DNA of 36,365 nt from Bacteroidota bacterium (GTDB lineage Bacteria > Bacteroidota > Ignavibacteria > Kapaibacteriales > UBA2268). Location: positions 1 through 36,365 of the forward strand of contig JAJRTW010000091.1 of NCBI GenBank assembly GCA_024278075.1, read 5' to 3'. The notes beneath the pieces were generated by a model, which saw only the letters and a list, made by a program, of their open reading frames with translations, was not told the DNA's origin and did not search any database. Position numbers and translations under genes: made by a program. This document shows, in pieces, positions 27,701-36,231 of this stretch (positions within the stretch are counted from its first letter, which is position 1; every line of letters begins with the position of its first letter).

Positions 27701-30700
27701 TGAATTCAACACTGTATTGCCAGGAGTTTCGCTAAGCTTTGCTGTTGCTGAATTATTTATTGTTAATATATTATTGCCATTTAGGTCAATGTCTCCATTC
27801 TGGAGCCTTAATGTACCAAAGATTTTAACTTCGTCTATTGCTGCATCTCCGGCCAAAAGCAATCCGTTCGTATTGTTCAATGTTGCATTGAAGAAGTGGA
27901 TGTGGCCTGTCGAGCTATTGGTAATAGTTTGCTGGTTCGACCCTACAAACCATACTTTAGTTGTTGTGCCGGTAAGGCCAAATTCAAATGTACCGGTTCC
28001 CGTTGAGCTTATATCGCCAAATATCTGGAAATCTCTGTCATCTGTACTTGTTATTGTAGCAGTCGAAATAGCCATGCTATTGAATATAACCGCCGAAGCA
28101 GTTGTAGTTGCAAGCGAAATGTCCGGGTTCGTTCCAACGGCATCGGTGAATGTGACAGTGCCGCCGCCGGAAGCATCAAACTGGCCGAGGGCGCCTACAA
28201 TAAGCTGGTCTGAAATCGTGAAATTAGAGGAGGTACTCAATATATTGCTTGCCGTACTGGCAACACTTAATTTACTGAATGTTAATGTGCCGGTGTTGGT
28301 CAATGTTTTAGAAGTACCATCAATAAAGTTAATTGTTCCTAAATCATTTGCATCAAAACTGCCGCTAACATCCATATCGCCGGATATATCAACCACGAAA
28401 TCGCCCACCTGGGTAATCGTGCCGGTAATCGTCAAATTATCAAATGTTTGATTATTATCGGCCAATGTAGTCAGGTTGGCAGTACCGCTAAGAGTGATAG
28501 TATTGCTTGTGGCAGTAAATACCGAAGCTGCATTGCCCATAGTGAAATCACCGGCAACTGTAAAGTCCGAACTTGAAGTAGCTCCGGTAGCGCCTGCATT
28601 AAATGTAAGATTATTCAATGTCAGAACGCCTGAATTGACAATAGATGCAGTGGCACCATTGAAGGCTATCGTACCGGTTCCGGATATGAACGATCCGGCG
28701 CTGGTAACGGTTAATGCATCTTCAACCCTAACTATTTGATTGCCCGTCTGAGTAACGGTACCTGTGATTGTCAAATCGTCGAACAGAATTCTGTTGTCTG
28801 CCGCACCTACGGTTATCGATCCGGCCGCACCGTCGAATGTTATCGTCGATCCTGCCGAGGCATCGAACAATGCCAAAGCATCAACATCCAGCGTTCCGCC
28901 GATTGTCATAAGGCCTAAAACGTCGGTTGCAACTGCTGTGGCAGCCAGCGTTAGATTATTCAAATCCAAAGTGCCGGTTGCGGTAACGGTAATGTCCGCA
29001 TCTGCACCGTTCAAAGTAACCGTTCCGGTGGTTTGAGTTAAAGAACCCAGGGCGGCAACTGCTATTGCATCTCCGCCGGTTCCGTCCAATGTGAGGTCTG
29101 TAGTAAGCTGTGCCGCTGTGGCAGTGGCGGCGATGGCAAGATTATACAACCTTAATATGCCAGCCCCTGCACCACTCGATATGGTGCTGGCCGCACCACT
29201 TAATGTTACCGTGCCGGACGTAGCGGCAGCAGTCACAAGAGCGCCGTTTTTCGTCAGATCGCCCGTCATTGCGAATGTTTCCGCAAAAGCAAAAGTTGCA
29301 GCGGGATTGTCAAGTGTCAGGTTTGCGATGGCATTAATATTGCCGCCGCCATCTTCTCCTGTTCCCGTTGTTGCACCACCGGTGAATCCTAAAGCAGCAG
29401 CCGCTCCGGTGAAGATATAGTTAGTTTCGGCATCGACTGAAATTGTAGTACTATTGACTGAGCCTGCAACACCTCCAGCATCCGTTGTGCTAAAAGTAGC
29501 TCCGGAAGCAAGCGTTAAAGTGCCCGTGCCGGTTACGGAATTTGTAGCGGCAATATTAAGTTGGCCGCCCGAGGTTACTGTTGCCGAACCGCCGCCGGTT
29601 ACCGTAAAGCCATTGGTCAATGTAACGATAGCGCCACTTGATATGGACATAGCACCGGTATTAAAATCTAAACTTGCAGCTGCATCAGTTGTTATCGTAG
29701 CCGCAGTGCCAGTCATGGTCATTGTTCCGGCACTTTGCGTCCACACGCCGCCGGAGCGGGTTAAATCATTTGCTATAGTCAAATCAACACCACATGCAAT
29801 ATTGCCTGCATAAGTAACATCATAGAATGTCTTCGTACCGCCGCCGGCCAATGTGGCTGTGCCAGCAAAATCAAATGATGTACCTGTATTTCCGGTGAAT
29901 GTACCTACTATTGTTACAGTGGCTGCGGTTGCTATGTTAATATCAGCGGCCAATGATGTATTAAGGTCAATTCCGTTCACCGTTGTGGTCAATCCGGCTG
30001 CGGAAGCTGTTAACGAATTGCCTGTGGATACATTCATATCATAGAACGTTACGGCTCCGCCATCATCTGTTCTATATAATGTTGATGTTCCGCCGAACGT
30101 AACTGTGTTAGTAGCCGCAGCAAAATTAAATGTACCGGCATCGTCCACAATCAAATCGCCGGTTATCGTCATCGTCGCACCTGTGGTCGGTGCTAAATTA
30201 TTTGCGCCTGTTTTATTCAAATTATTAAATGTAAAACCTGTGCCGTCCGGCGAATCCATAGAGGCACCGGGAGTATAGGTAACAATGTTATTCGTATTTA
30301 CGAACGTACCGGCAGTCCTGGTTAGAAAGCCGGCTATTGTATAATCTGATGAAGTAGTCACTGTTCCGTTAATATCGAGGCCATTTAATTGCACTGATGA
30401 AGTAGATGCGAATGTCATCGAATTCGTCGTAGCGCCCGACCCCATTTGCAATAGGTTATTCACAGCATGGTAAGGCAAGGTAACAACGCTTGCTCCGGTT
30501 ACACTAAAATCACTAATAACCTGCATCGTGCCGGCATAGGTAGCGCCCAATGAAACAATCGCAGGGCTTAATGCCGCAGTGGCGCCGCCTGTGATAGTCA
30601 AATCCGTTACCGCATTAACAAGATTGGCAGTGGTAGACCCGGTTCCGACAATTGCCGCTCCAAGGTCAAGGCCAAGAGTTGTTTGTGTATTAACTCCATA

Positions 30701-32380
30701 GAATTCCCAGTTTATAGCACTTGTAGCCGTTAATTCGTTTAATAAATAACCCGTTAGAGTTCCGGCCAAACCGCCAGTATTGGAAATCCTAACCGTTCCG
30801 GCTGTTAATGTCAATTTAGGTGTTGCCGTACCTGTAATTGTGTAAGTCACACAGTCCAGAGTACCGGTGGTTAATGTTATGTTACCGCCGGCACCCAAAG
30901 CAATATTACTGCCAAGGGCAATGCTTGCGGCAGCATCATTGATTGTCAAATTTGATCCGGCCGGGACTGTTAAAGTACCGGCTGAATTGGTAATCGTACC
31001 CGTACCGGTAAATATAATATCATTTCCACTCATGGTAAATGTGCCACCTGTGCCACTTTGAGTGAACGACCCGGTCAGGGTAATATCACCACCGAGAGTA
31101 ATTGTTAATGCCGTATTTGCAATTACCAGGTTATTCAACGTCATTGTCCCGCCGCTGGCATTCAATCCAACTGCCGTCGTACCGTCCATTGTAACAGTAC
31201 CGGATGTTTGAATCAAACTGCCACCGGTAACATCCAACGCACCGGTCATAGACCATGATTCGGTAGATGTCGTTGCAGCGGTAACGGTCATATTGGATAA
31301 GGATGTAACTCCGGCATCTGCAAACCCGGTAGTACCGCCTTCGAAAACGTAACTTGCGCCTGTGCTAAATACTCTCGTGCCGGTTAGGTCAATGGCACCG
31401 TCAACACCATTGGCATTATTTAATGTTAATACCTGGCCGGTTGAAAGGTTAAAATCACCAGTGCCCGAGATGGAAAATGCGCCAACATCAAGATCATTAT
31501 TTACTGTAAACGTCCCGTCGAAGCCCGTCATGCTTGATAACAATGTAGTGGTTCCGCCAACTATAAGCTCGGTTCCCGAACCAAATGTTAGCGTACCGGT
31601 AGCCGTTATCTGGCCGGCTCCGCTGCCGTCACTAATAGTAACAATACCGGCAGCAGTAGTAATTGCCATCGCACCGGTTGATTCAATAATAAGATCGTCG
31701 GTGACGGTGAATTCCGAACTTACAGCAATGCTTGCTCCGTCGACTACCGTCAGGTTCTCGAACTCACAAGCCGAAGAGTTCGAAAGCGTTTTCTGAGCAG
31801 TATTATCAAAATAGATAATCGTACCGGTACCGGAGTTCCAGTCGCCAAGTCCGTTAACAGTAAAATTGCCATAAACGTAGAAGTTGTCTGCGTTGCCGTC
31901 CGGAGTAACCATCGTTCCGGCAATAACAACATCATACATAGCTAACATTACATCGAAGGCCTTTGCTCCGGTACCATTATCATTAATTATAGTATTATTA
32001 CCATCAATACCATAGAAAGTCCAGTTCAGCCTGCCCGTGCCATTGCTATAATTCACAAGGCCTCCGGCATCAACCCCGAAGCTTCCGTCCACCCCGATAT
32101 ATCTTGTACCAACATCGGGCTGTAAAATCCCACCGCTATTCACCGTAAGGTCGTAACAACGGGCAGGAGTGCTCGAAGTATTCGTTACGGTAACGGTGTG
32201 TCCACTTGCTATAACGGCATCATCAGTGGCAGTCGGGGCAACGCCCCCGACCCATGTGGTACCATCGCTCCAGTTACCGCTCTGGGTTGAGGTAACTTGC
32301 GCCGTTGCATCCAAATTCGAAAGCACAAGCAAAAAGGCAAGTACTATTCCGAAAAAGGTTAATCGGTTTTTAGCTTTCAT
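24731..32380 (-). CDS. Giant secreted beta-repeat surface protein (2549 aa)
   Basis: A signal peptide (MKAKNRLTFFGIVLAFLLVLSNLDATAQ) is followed by a G8-like opener (SGNWSDGTTWVGGVAPTATDDAVI). About 1500 residues of repeats of roughly 70 residues come next, with the pattern F.NLT / T...FTV.GDLT / GTVTFSG, very rich in Thr, Gly, Ala and Ser. This is the composition of a right-handed beta-helix adhesin. Then come a module at about 1555-1670, three tandem beta-sandwich modules at about 1710, 1870 and 2027 (TSPLTAG, TSPLVAG, SSNVAAG openers), an invasin-like Ig domain (about 2180-2275), an FN3-like domain (about 2285-2410) and a PPC-type domain (about 2427-2548). No T9SS sorting domain is seen at the end. 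AGGA lies six bases before the ATG. It is the first gene of the pair; an adhesive role is inferred. Confidence 0.88.
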   Translation of the reverse strand: MKAKNRLTFFGIVLAFLLVLSNLDATAQVTSTQSGNWSDGTTWVGGVAPTATDDAVIASGHTVTVTNTSSTPARCYDLTVNSGGILQPDVGTRYIGVDGSFGVDAGGLVNYSNGTGRLNWTFYGIDGNNTIINDNGTGAKAFDVMLAMYDVVIAGTMVTPDGNADNFYVYGNFTVNGLGDWNSGTGTIIYFDNTAQKTLSNSSACEFENLTVVDGASIAVSSEFTVTDDLIIESTGAMAITTAAGIVTISDGSGAGQITATGTLTFGSGTELIVGGTTTLLSSMTGFDGTFTVNNDLDVGAFSISGTGDFNLSTGQVLTLNNANGVDGAIDLTGTRVFSTGASYVFEGGTTGFADAGVTSLSNMTVTAATTSTESWSMTGALDVTGGSLIQTSGTVTMDGTTAVGLNASGGTMTLNNLVIANTALTITLGGDITLTGSFTQSGTGGTFTMSGNDIIFTGTGTITNSAGTLTVPAGSNLTINDAAASIALGSNIALGAGGNITLTTGTLDCVTYTITGTATPKLTLTAGTVRISNTGGLAGTLTGYLLNELTATSAINWEFYGVNTQTTLGLDLGAAIVGTGSTTANLVNAVTDLTITGGATAALSPAIVSLGATYAGTMQVISDFSVTGASVVTLPYHAVNNLLQMGSGATTNSMTFASTSSVQLNGLDINGTVTTSSDYTIAGFLTRTAGTFVNTNNIVTYTPGASMDSPDGTGFTFNNLNKTGANNLAPTTGATMTITGDLIVDDAGTFNFAAATNTVTFGGTSTLYRTDDGGAVTFYDMNVSTGNSLTASAAGLTTTVNGIDLNTSLAADINIATAATVTIVGTFTGNTGTSFDFAGTATLAGGGTKTFYDVTYAGNIACGVDLTIANDLTRSGGVWTQSAGTMTMTGTAATITTDAAASLDFNTGAMSISSGAIVTLTNGFTVTGGGSATVTSGGQLNIAATNSVTGTGTLTLASGATFSTTDAGGVAGSVNSTTISVDAETNYIFTGAAAALGFTGGATTGTGEDGGGNINAIANLTLDNPAATFAFAETFAMTGDLTKNGALVTAAATSGTVTLSGAASTISSGAGAGILRLYNLAIAATATAAQLTTDLTLDGTGGDAIAVAALGSLTQTTGTVTLNGADADITVTATGTLDLNNLTLAATAVATDVLGLMTIGGTLDVDALALFDASAGSTITFDGAAGSITVGAADNRILFDDLTITGTVTQTGNQIVRVEDALTVTSAGSFISGTGTIAFNGATASIVNSGVLTLNNLTFNAGATGATSSSDFTVAGDFTMGNAASVFTATSNTITLSGTANLTTLADNNQTFDNLTITGTITQVGDFVVDISGDMDVSGSFDANDLGTINFIDGTSKTLTNTGTLTFSKLSVASTASNILSTSSNFTISDQLIVGALGQFDASGGGTVTFTDAVGTNPDISLATTTASAVIFNSMAISTATITSTDDRDFQIFGDISSTGTGTFEFGLTGTTTKVWFVGSNQQTITNSSTGHIHFFNATLNNTNGLLLAGDAAIDEVKIFGTLRLQNGDIDLNGNNILTINNSATAKLSETPGNTVLNSGPSTSTGNVTIVAYTPGATLTNYNIGGLGAKLTTALDPGATTVQRYHIAREPGSSTGITRYYSITTANGSLNSTLTMLYDDTEIGLLTEADLQLLYADAAAGPWIYESGFSKDATNNLFRKTGIDEYTGEQEWWTAGVPSIITTTQLTKGVETSPLTAGRDDMAIYGLQFTSSAGTVDVTDLQIDLTALATPTQFSGYRLWSSTDNDFSTTSDNTEITIDTETGGAAADNYVAFDIASNALTVTPGVPLNIFLTVNVASTVISTTGAITPSFVHGDLAINNGVMGTSSETGTPFSFRAGMMFDENPNGISTSPLVAGAEDIAILGFRASATANASLMTNFDVIFSSSPSGVYSNYRLFRSNDNLYTAGSETAITMTPTVSGTTVSFDFTADAQGLNAGSYKYYYIVVDVDGSVNGANTAMTATISHSTVVGSNAGPRYMETDGTTAATTITGFTYSFETSTATVSSSNVAAGNLGKNVRNQPIYGFAITPDNSNTVAFTGVTAHVTFGGGASASDFTNYKLWYDANENDYPDAAESIATGTYTASTAKGNLTFSTFSSAQSFSSARNYLITANVSNSATTDGTISMQIYDQNYVTLTSPASVNTTNAPFTGNTMTVKAVGSPDHLAIVGSYSSAITTGGTVDMAIQVQDANNIPVNATSNISVVLTNSGTSVLTTGTGTITSGTNFVTVSPTLTLAAGTLTETITATDGAALLTSSSASNNIIVRPAAPAVGAETVTLGSATSTSFVISAVVNGNGSRRIIVVRADLPPDSPVDGVAYTAASNIENAGDVGTGQTAAGSFVVYDGSGVVSSTTVQGLVAGQKYYVMVFNYDGTGTLINYVTTATTINPMSITTSAGSADPYGSHQTAATAASILTDVDVSGAIAAADESDYFVFSVPTGKNHLKIDLSSLPANYELELYDATLGTTSTTMVLMRASASTGTTSETIIFNDATVSGPYILRIYGTDSDAYSATAYNVKVNTSATPFLSAN

Positions 32381-32456
32381 AATAAATCCTGCTTTATTAT
32401 TGTTAATAAGAATATTAGTTATTTATTTTAAATAGTCGTCTTAATTTCTTTCTTGC

Positions 32457-32643
32457 TTAATTCTATATTAAATTTAATTCTATATTAAATTCAATTCTAT
32501 ATTAAATTCAATTCTAAATTAAATTTAATTCTATATTAAATTCAATTCTATATTAAATTTAATTCTATATTAAATTCAATTCTATATTAAATTCAATTCT
32601 ATATTAAATTCAATTCTATATTAAATTCAATTCTATATTAAAT
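32457..32643 (-). repeat. Eleven 17-bp tandem repeats upstream of the giant-protein operon
   Basis: The unit is T(T/C)AATTCTATATTAAAT on the plus strand. Eleven contiguous copies run without spacers. They differ only at the second base (T or C) and by one A-for-T change in unit 4 (32508-32524). A degenerate twelfth begins at 32644. The array is 77-263 bp upstream of the start codon of the 2549-residue protein, in its promoter or leader zone. Copy number of such arrays can change by slippage, so it may tune expression; this is inferred. Confidence 0.95.
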
Positions 32644-33515
32644 TTAATTATTAATATTATATTTGAATTATTTCAATTCTAAATTTTATAATCTGGCCAA
32701 CAAGTGATTAGTCGTGGCTATAAACCAAAAAAACATGGGTTAATCCCGGCGAGCGTATATCAGGTAATTTAAAGTTTGCCATAGAATCCTCCATAATTTG
32801 TTTATAACCACACTTCCTGTGTCTGCTGTATTTATAACTAAGTCGAATTATCAATTACTATTTTTCCCTAATCTGCTATCGATAGATAACACATTTAGCT
32901 TCAATTATCGGAAGTTTTTCAAATAACTTTAGCTTGGATATACAAAAACAATCATTAATAATTAATAATTTCAATTTCCCAAACCAATTCCGGAAAAACA
33001 TATCCTTTTGTTCATTATTAGCCAACATAATTATCAAATGCCGCACCGTCACGCTGTATCGAAAATAAATTTTATTCAGAAATTTTCTCTCCGCAATCAG
33101 AATATTACTCATAATAATAATAATTTATTTTATTTTTGTTGCGGCTTAATCAATACACCAAATTTCCCGAAACGCCACCATCTCCCATGAACACTACTGC
33201 CCAAAGGCATCAGATTACCCCAAGCCAAAGAGTTTAACGCTCACTTAAATAATAATGAAAAGCCAACAACAGCTAAGCCCTCAAATTCATTAATCGAATA
33301 TTTTCTTCAATTCTTTAATAAATCTTACTTTTATTTTTGAGTTTGACAATTACTATGCCATTAGACAATGATATTGGCGAGGCATTATTTATCATATTGA
33401 AATACAATGCCTTATGGGTTTGGTTGGAAAATTTCGCAGTTGCAGAATATTAATAGAGGCTTCTGAAAAATTCGAGTTTTGCTTTTATTGCTACGAAATA
33501 GTTCGAGTGAAAATC

Positions 33516-33655
33516 GTCATTCAGATCGCAACGCAGCCACTCGTGGCGCAGTGGAGCGAAGAATCCAGAAGCCGCATGAATACTGGATTCTTCATGGAGT
33601 TTATCCTGAGTCCTTCGACTTCGCTCAGGATAGACTGCCGAAGGGCAGGAATGAC
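33516..33655. repeat. 140-bp inverted-repeat element
   Basis: Terminal GTCATTC (33516-33522) and GAATGAC (33649-33655) enclose a perfect 11-bp hairpin GAAGAATCCAG/CTGGATTCTTC (33558-33568, 33583-33593) and an imperfect CCTGAG...CTCAGG hairpin (33605-33629). The ends resemble those of the TGTCATCCTGAA family at 7901 and 18100, and the layout is MITE-like. Confidence 0.75.
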
Positions 33656-33759
33656 ACGTGACAGTTTTTAAGGGTATATTAAGCAAGGCTCTCATTTTTT
33701 ACCGGACAGTAATACTGATTTATACTATTGTGATCGTTTGTAAGAAAGAATTCTACTTC

Positions 33760-34887
33760 CTACCTCACCTTAAACGTAGTCATAGCAATAATGGCAAGCA
33801 TAACGGCAATGATATAAAACCTCATCACAATCTTGGATTCGTGCAGCCCTTTTTTCTCGAAATGGTGGTGCAGCGGAGCCATCCTGAAAATACGTTTCCC
33901 TTCGCCATATTTCCTTTTCGTGTACTTGAAATATACCACCTGGACAATCACCGATACCATCTCGGCAAAGAACACGCCGCCAAGAATTGGCAGAAGGAAT
34001 TCCTTTTTAATTAATACTGCCAGCCCGCCAAGCGCCCCGCCAAGCGCCAGCGAACCGGTATCGCCCATAAATATTTGCGCCGGATGGGAATTGAACCACA
34101 AAAAACCAAGTGCGGCTCCAACCAGTGCAGCCAAAAATATCGTCAATTCGCCCGACCCCGGCAGATGCATTATATTCAGATAATCCGAATACCTCACATT
34201 TCCGGATACATAGGCTATCAATGCAAATGCAAGAGCGGTAATCCCAACGGTGCCAATTGCAAGCCCGTCAAGCCCGTCGGTCAGGTTCACGGCGTTCGAT
34301 GTGGCCGTAATAATGAATATCACAACCGGAATATACATCAATCCAAAATCGAAATGAACTTTCTTGGCAAATGGAATAGTAGTTTGAGTGCAATACGCCG
34401 AAAATCCATCGGGGAATGTTTCAGGAAAAAAAAATATTGTGCCGGCAAGCACCAACCCTATCATTACCTGCCCGATTAATTTATATTTAGCTATCAAGCC
34501 ATGCGGCAGCTTCTTAACCACTTTCAGATAATCGTCCAAAAAGCCAACCCCGCCCAACCATGCCGTTGTTATAACTATCAATATAATATACATATTGAAA
34601 TCCGCCCACAGAATAGTAGGCACAAGCAGCGACAGCAAAACGATAAGCCCGCCCATCGTCGGTGTGCCGGCCTTGACCGCATGACGGCCTACATCACGAA
34701 GTTCCGTCTTTGCCTGCTCGCCGATTTGCTTTTTCCTCAGATAGCGGATAATCTTCGGGCCAAAAATGAAGCTGATTAACAGGGCAGTTATCGCAGCAAT
34801 GGCAGCACGAAAAGAGAGGTATTGGAATACCCCAAATCCCGGCGGATCGAAATTTTCATTTATCCATTTCGTGAGATAATAAATCAT
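33760..34887 (-). CDS. mraY: Phospho-N-acetylmuramoyl-pentapeptide transferase
   Basis: MraY moves phospho-MurNAc-pentapeptide from UDP to undecaprenyl phosphate, making lipid I in the inner membrane for peptidoglycan synthesis. The 375-residue protein has about ten membrane segments and all family motifs: KAGTPTMGG at about 72-80, GFLDDYLK with the Asp pair at 118-119, NLTDGLDGLA at 201-210, FMGDTGSLALGG at 273-284 and the histidine motif PLHHHFE at 338-344. It would be the target of tunicamycin-class inhibitors. mraY usually lies between murF and murD in the division and cell-wall cluster; here neither neighbour is present and both flanks are long spacers. Confidence 0.97.
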   Translation of the reverse strand: MIYYLTKWINENFDPPGFGVFQYLSFRAAIAAITALLISFIFGPKIIRYLRKKQIGEQAKTELRDVGRHAVKAGTPTMGGLIVLLSLLVPTILWADFNMYIILIVITTAWLGGVGFLDDYLKVVKKLPHGLIAKYKLIGQVMIGLVLAGTIFFFPETFPDGFSAYCTQTTIPFAKKVHFDFGLMYIPVVIFIITATSNAVNLTDGLDGLAIGTVGITALAFALIAYVSGNVRYSDYLNIMHLPGSGELTIFLAALVGAALGFLWFNSHPAQIFMGDTGSLALGGALGGLAVLIKKEFLLPILGGVFFAEMVSVIVQVVYFKYTKRKYGEGKRIFRMAPLHHHFEKKGLHESKIVMRFYIIAVMLAIIAMTTFKVR

Positions 34888-35208
34888 AAGAGGCCGATTG
34901 CTTATAATATAGCTTATTACATAATTGCTATTATATTAAGGATAAGATAATATTTGCTGCTTGCGATACTGCAATATAATAAATTAACCCGAATTTTTCG
35001 GGCATTTTGGACAATGGCTTCGTATCAATCCGGAAATATTTAATCCAGCACTAATAAGTTAGCCTTGCCAAACTTTTCGTAATTGCTTTACAATATCTTA
35101 ACGGTTAGAGTGTTCATTAGATAGCATTATTCGTAATTATTATTTGCCTTGCGGGCAAGCCCGATGATGTTTTCCCGTTCTTCTAGGCATTGGAGCAAAG
35201 TAACTGCA
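34888..35208. other. Divergent spacer between mraY and merTP
   Basis: About 320 bp must hold the mraY promoter (minus) and the merTP promoter (plus). There is a 6-bp hairpin CCCGAA/TTCGGG at 34988-35002. No merR-type operator dyad is evident by eye. A TTG at 35149 and ATGs at 35164 and 35167 are in frame with merTP but add residues unlike the family N-terminus. Confidence 0.5.
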
Positions 35209-35865
35209 ATGGTAACAAACAAAAAACCTACATCTAACAAATTCATCGGTGCTGGCATTATAGCTTCAATCGCCGCATCGCTGTGCTGTATTGAACCGGT
35301 ATTTGCCATAATATCGGGTGCGTCCGGGATTGCCGGAACCTTTTCATGGCTCGACCCGCTGCGGCCATATCTGATTGCACTGACCGTTTTGTCTTTAGGC
35401 CTGGCATGGTATGTGCAGCTAAAACCAAAGCGGGAAATCGACTGCGATTGCGAAACCGATGGCAAGCCGTCGCTGCTTCAATCTAAGAAATTCCTGGGGA
35501 TAATCACTGTTTTTGCTATCGTAATGCTTGCTTTCCCTGCTTATTCGCACATCTTTTATGGTGATATTGACAAACCCAAAGATGCGGAAACGGCTTATTC
35601 AAAGCAAGTGACCTTAAATATCGAAGGGATGACCTGCACAAGCTGCGAAGAGCATATCACTCATGAAATTAATCAACTTGATGGAATAGCCAAAGTCAAT
35701 TCGTCTTATGAAAAGGGAATTTCCGAGGTTGCTTTCGATGAATCTAAAGTATCATTAGATGCGATAATCGAAGCGGTGAACGCAACAGGATATTCGGTTA
35801 TCGGCATTCAGGAACCTGGCATTCAGGAACCTGGCACTCAGGAACCAATCAGTCTGGCAAATTAG
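35209..35865 (+). CDS. merTP: Mercuric ion transport protein, MerT-MerP fusion
   Basis: The protein carries Hg(II) across the membrane to the cytosol for reduction or binding. Starting at 35209 gives 218 residues beginning MVTNKKPTSN. The MerT part has three membrane segments: the first contains the Cys pair in ASLCCIEP (26-27), and a cytosolic Cys pair DCDCE (79, 81) precedes KKFLGIITVFAIVMLAFP. The MerP-like heavy-metal domain (about 132-198) has GMTCTSC (Cys 143 and 146). All transport cysteines are intact. The C-terminal tail repeats GIQEP three times through 15-bp DNA repeats. The fusion form is known from Bacteroidota. A thioredoxin-fold protein gene follows 10 bp on. No merA or merR is in the window. 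Confidence 0.9.
   Translation: MVTNKKPTSNKFIGAGIIASIAASLCCIEPVFAIISGASGIAGTFSWLDPLRPYLIALTVLSLGLAWYVQLKPKREIDCDCETDGKPSLLQSKKFLGIITVFAIVMLAFPAYSHIFYGDIDKPKDAETAYSKQVTLNIEGMTCTSCEEHITHEINQLDGIAKVNSSYEKGISEVAFDESKVSLDAIIEAVNATGYSVIGIQEPGIQEPGTQEPISLAN
35803..35847 (+). repeat. Three 15-bp repeats in the merTP 3' end
   Basis: Units 35803-35817 and 35818-35832 are identical (ggcattcaggaacct); 35833-35847 differs at two bases. They encode GIQEP, GIQEP and GTQEP just past the heavy-metal domain and keep the frame. Confidence 0.9.
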
Positions 35866-35875
35866 TGAGGTCTAT

Positions 35876-36184
35876 ATGTCAAATAGTAAAATAAAGATTG
35901 AAGTACAGCATTTCCACGGCTGCCCGAACGGCCCGGCAATGATAGCGAATGTAAAGGAAGCAATCGCTGAATTCGACGGCGGTGTGGTATATTCGGAATT
36001 ACTTGTTGATAGCAATGAAATAGCCGGCCGGATAGGCTTCCGCGGCTCCCCCACTCTGATCATTAACGGAGAGGATTTCGAGGGCAGTCCGGCACCGGAG
36101 CGGCCAGCTCTCAACTGCCGGATTTATCCCAACGGCGTACCCTCGCCTGACGATATCAGAAGCAAAATCGCAGAGCTAATGTAA
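35876..36184 (+). CDS. Thioredoxin-fold DF-family-like protein (mer-linked)
   Basis: This 102-residue cytoplasmic protein has a first strand KIKIEVQHFHGCPNGPAM with Cys 16, a cis-Pro-type motif GSPTLIINGEDFEG (Pro 59), and a distal Cys 81 in LNCRIYPNG. This pattern is that of the small thioredoxin-like proteins often labelled DF-family (seleno)protein or alkylmercury lyase-like; some relatives carry selenocysteine where this one has Cys 16. GAGG lies eight bases before the ATG, and it starts 10 bp after merTP, so the two are cotranscribed. It probably handles thiol-bound metal or redox chemistry next to the Hg transporter. True MerB activity is unlikely, since the protein is only half the length of MerB. 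Confidence 0.8.
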   Translation: MSNSKIKIEVQHFHGCPNGPAMIANVKEAIAEFDGGVVYSELLVDSNEIAGRIGFRGSPTLIINGEDFEGSPAPERPALNCRIYPNGVPSPDDIRSKIAELM

Positions 36185-36231
36185 TTTATCGGCGATCTAC
36201 TCATTTATCCGCTTCAGGATTCTCGCTAGTG

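Larger units (their letters stand above)
32381..33759. other. Long AT-rich spacer between mraY and the giant-protein operon
   Basis: These 1379 bases hold the 5' leader and promoter of the giant operon (minus strand), the 17-bp tandem array (32457-32643) and an inverted-repeat element (33516-33655). ORFs of 60-85 codons here have AT-rich, low-complexity translations without family features, and I do not support them as genes. The part 32644-33515 shows nothing recognisable. Confidence 0.65.

Noticed and set aside
27684-28451. Open frame of 255 codons on the plus strand inside the giant minus-strand gene
   Set aside because: It is antisense to the repeat region of the 2549-residue protein; the Val/Pro/Ser-rich translation mirrors the repetitive codons and has no start signal or family features. 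Several similar plus-strand frames between 25437 and 31796 are rejected for the same reason.
32457-32643. CRISPR array
   Set aside because: The 17-bp units are contiguous with no spacers and no cas genes are near; it is a simple tandem repeat.
32876-33112. Minus-strand ORF of 78 codons in the mraY-proximal spacer
   Set aside because: The translation is AT-driven (Lys/Ile/Leu/Phe) with no signal peptide, motif or ribosome binding site.
35149-35208. Longer N-terminus for MerTP from TTG 35149
   Set aside because: The extra residues (including RSSRHWSK) do not resemble MerT N-termini, and ATG 35209 gives the family start.
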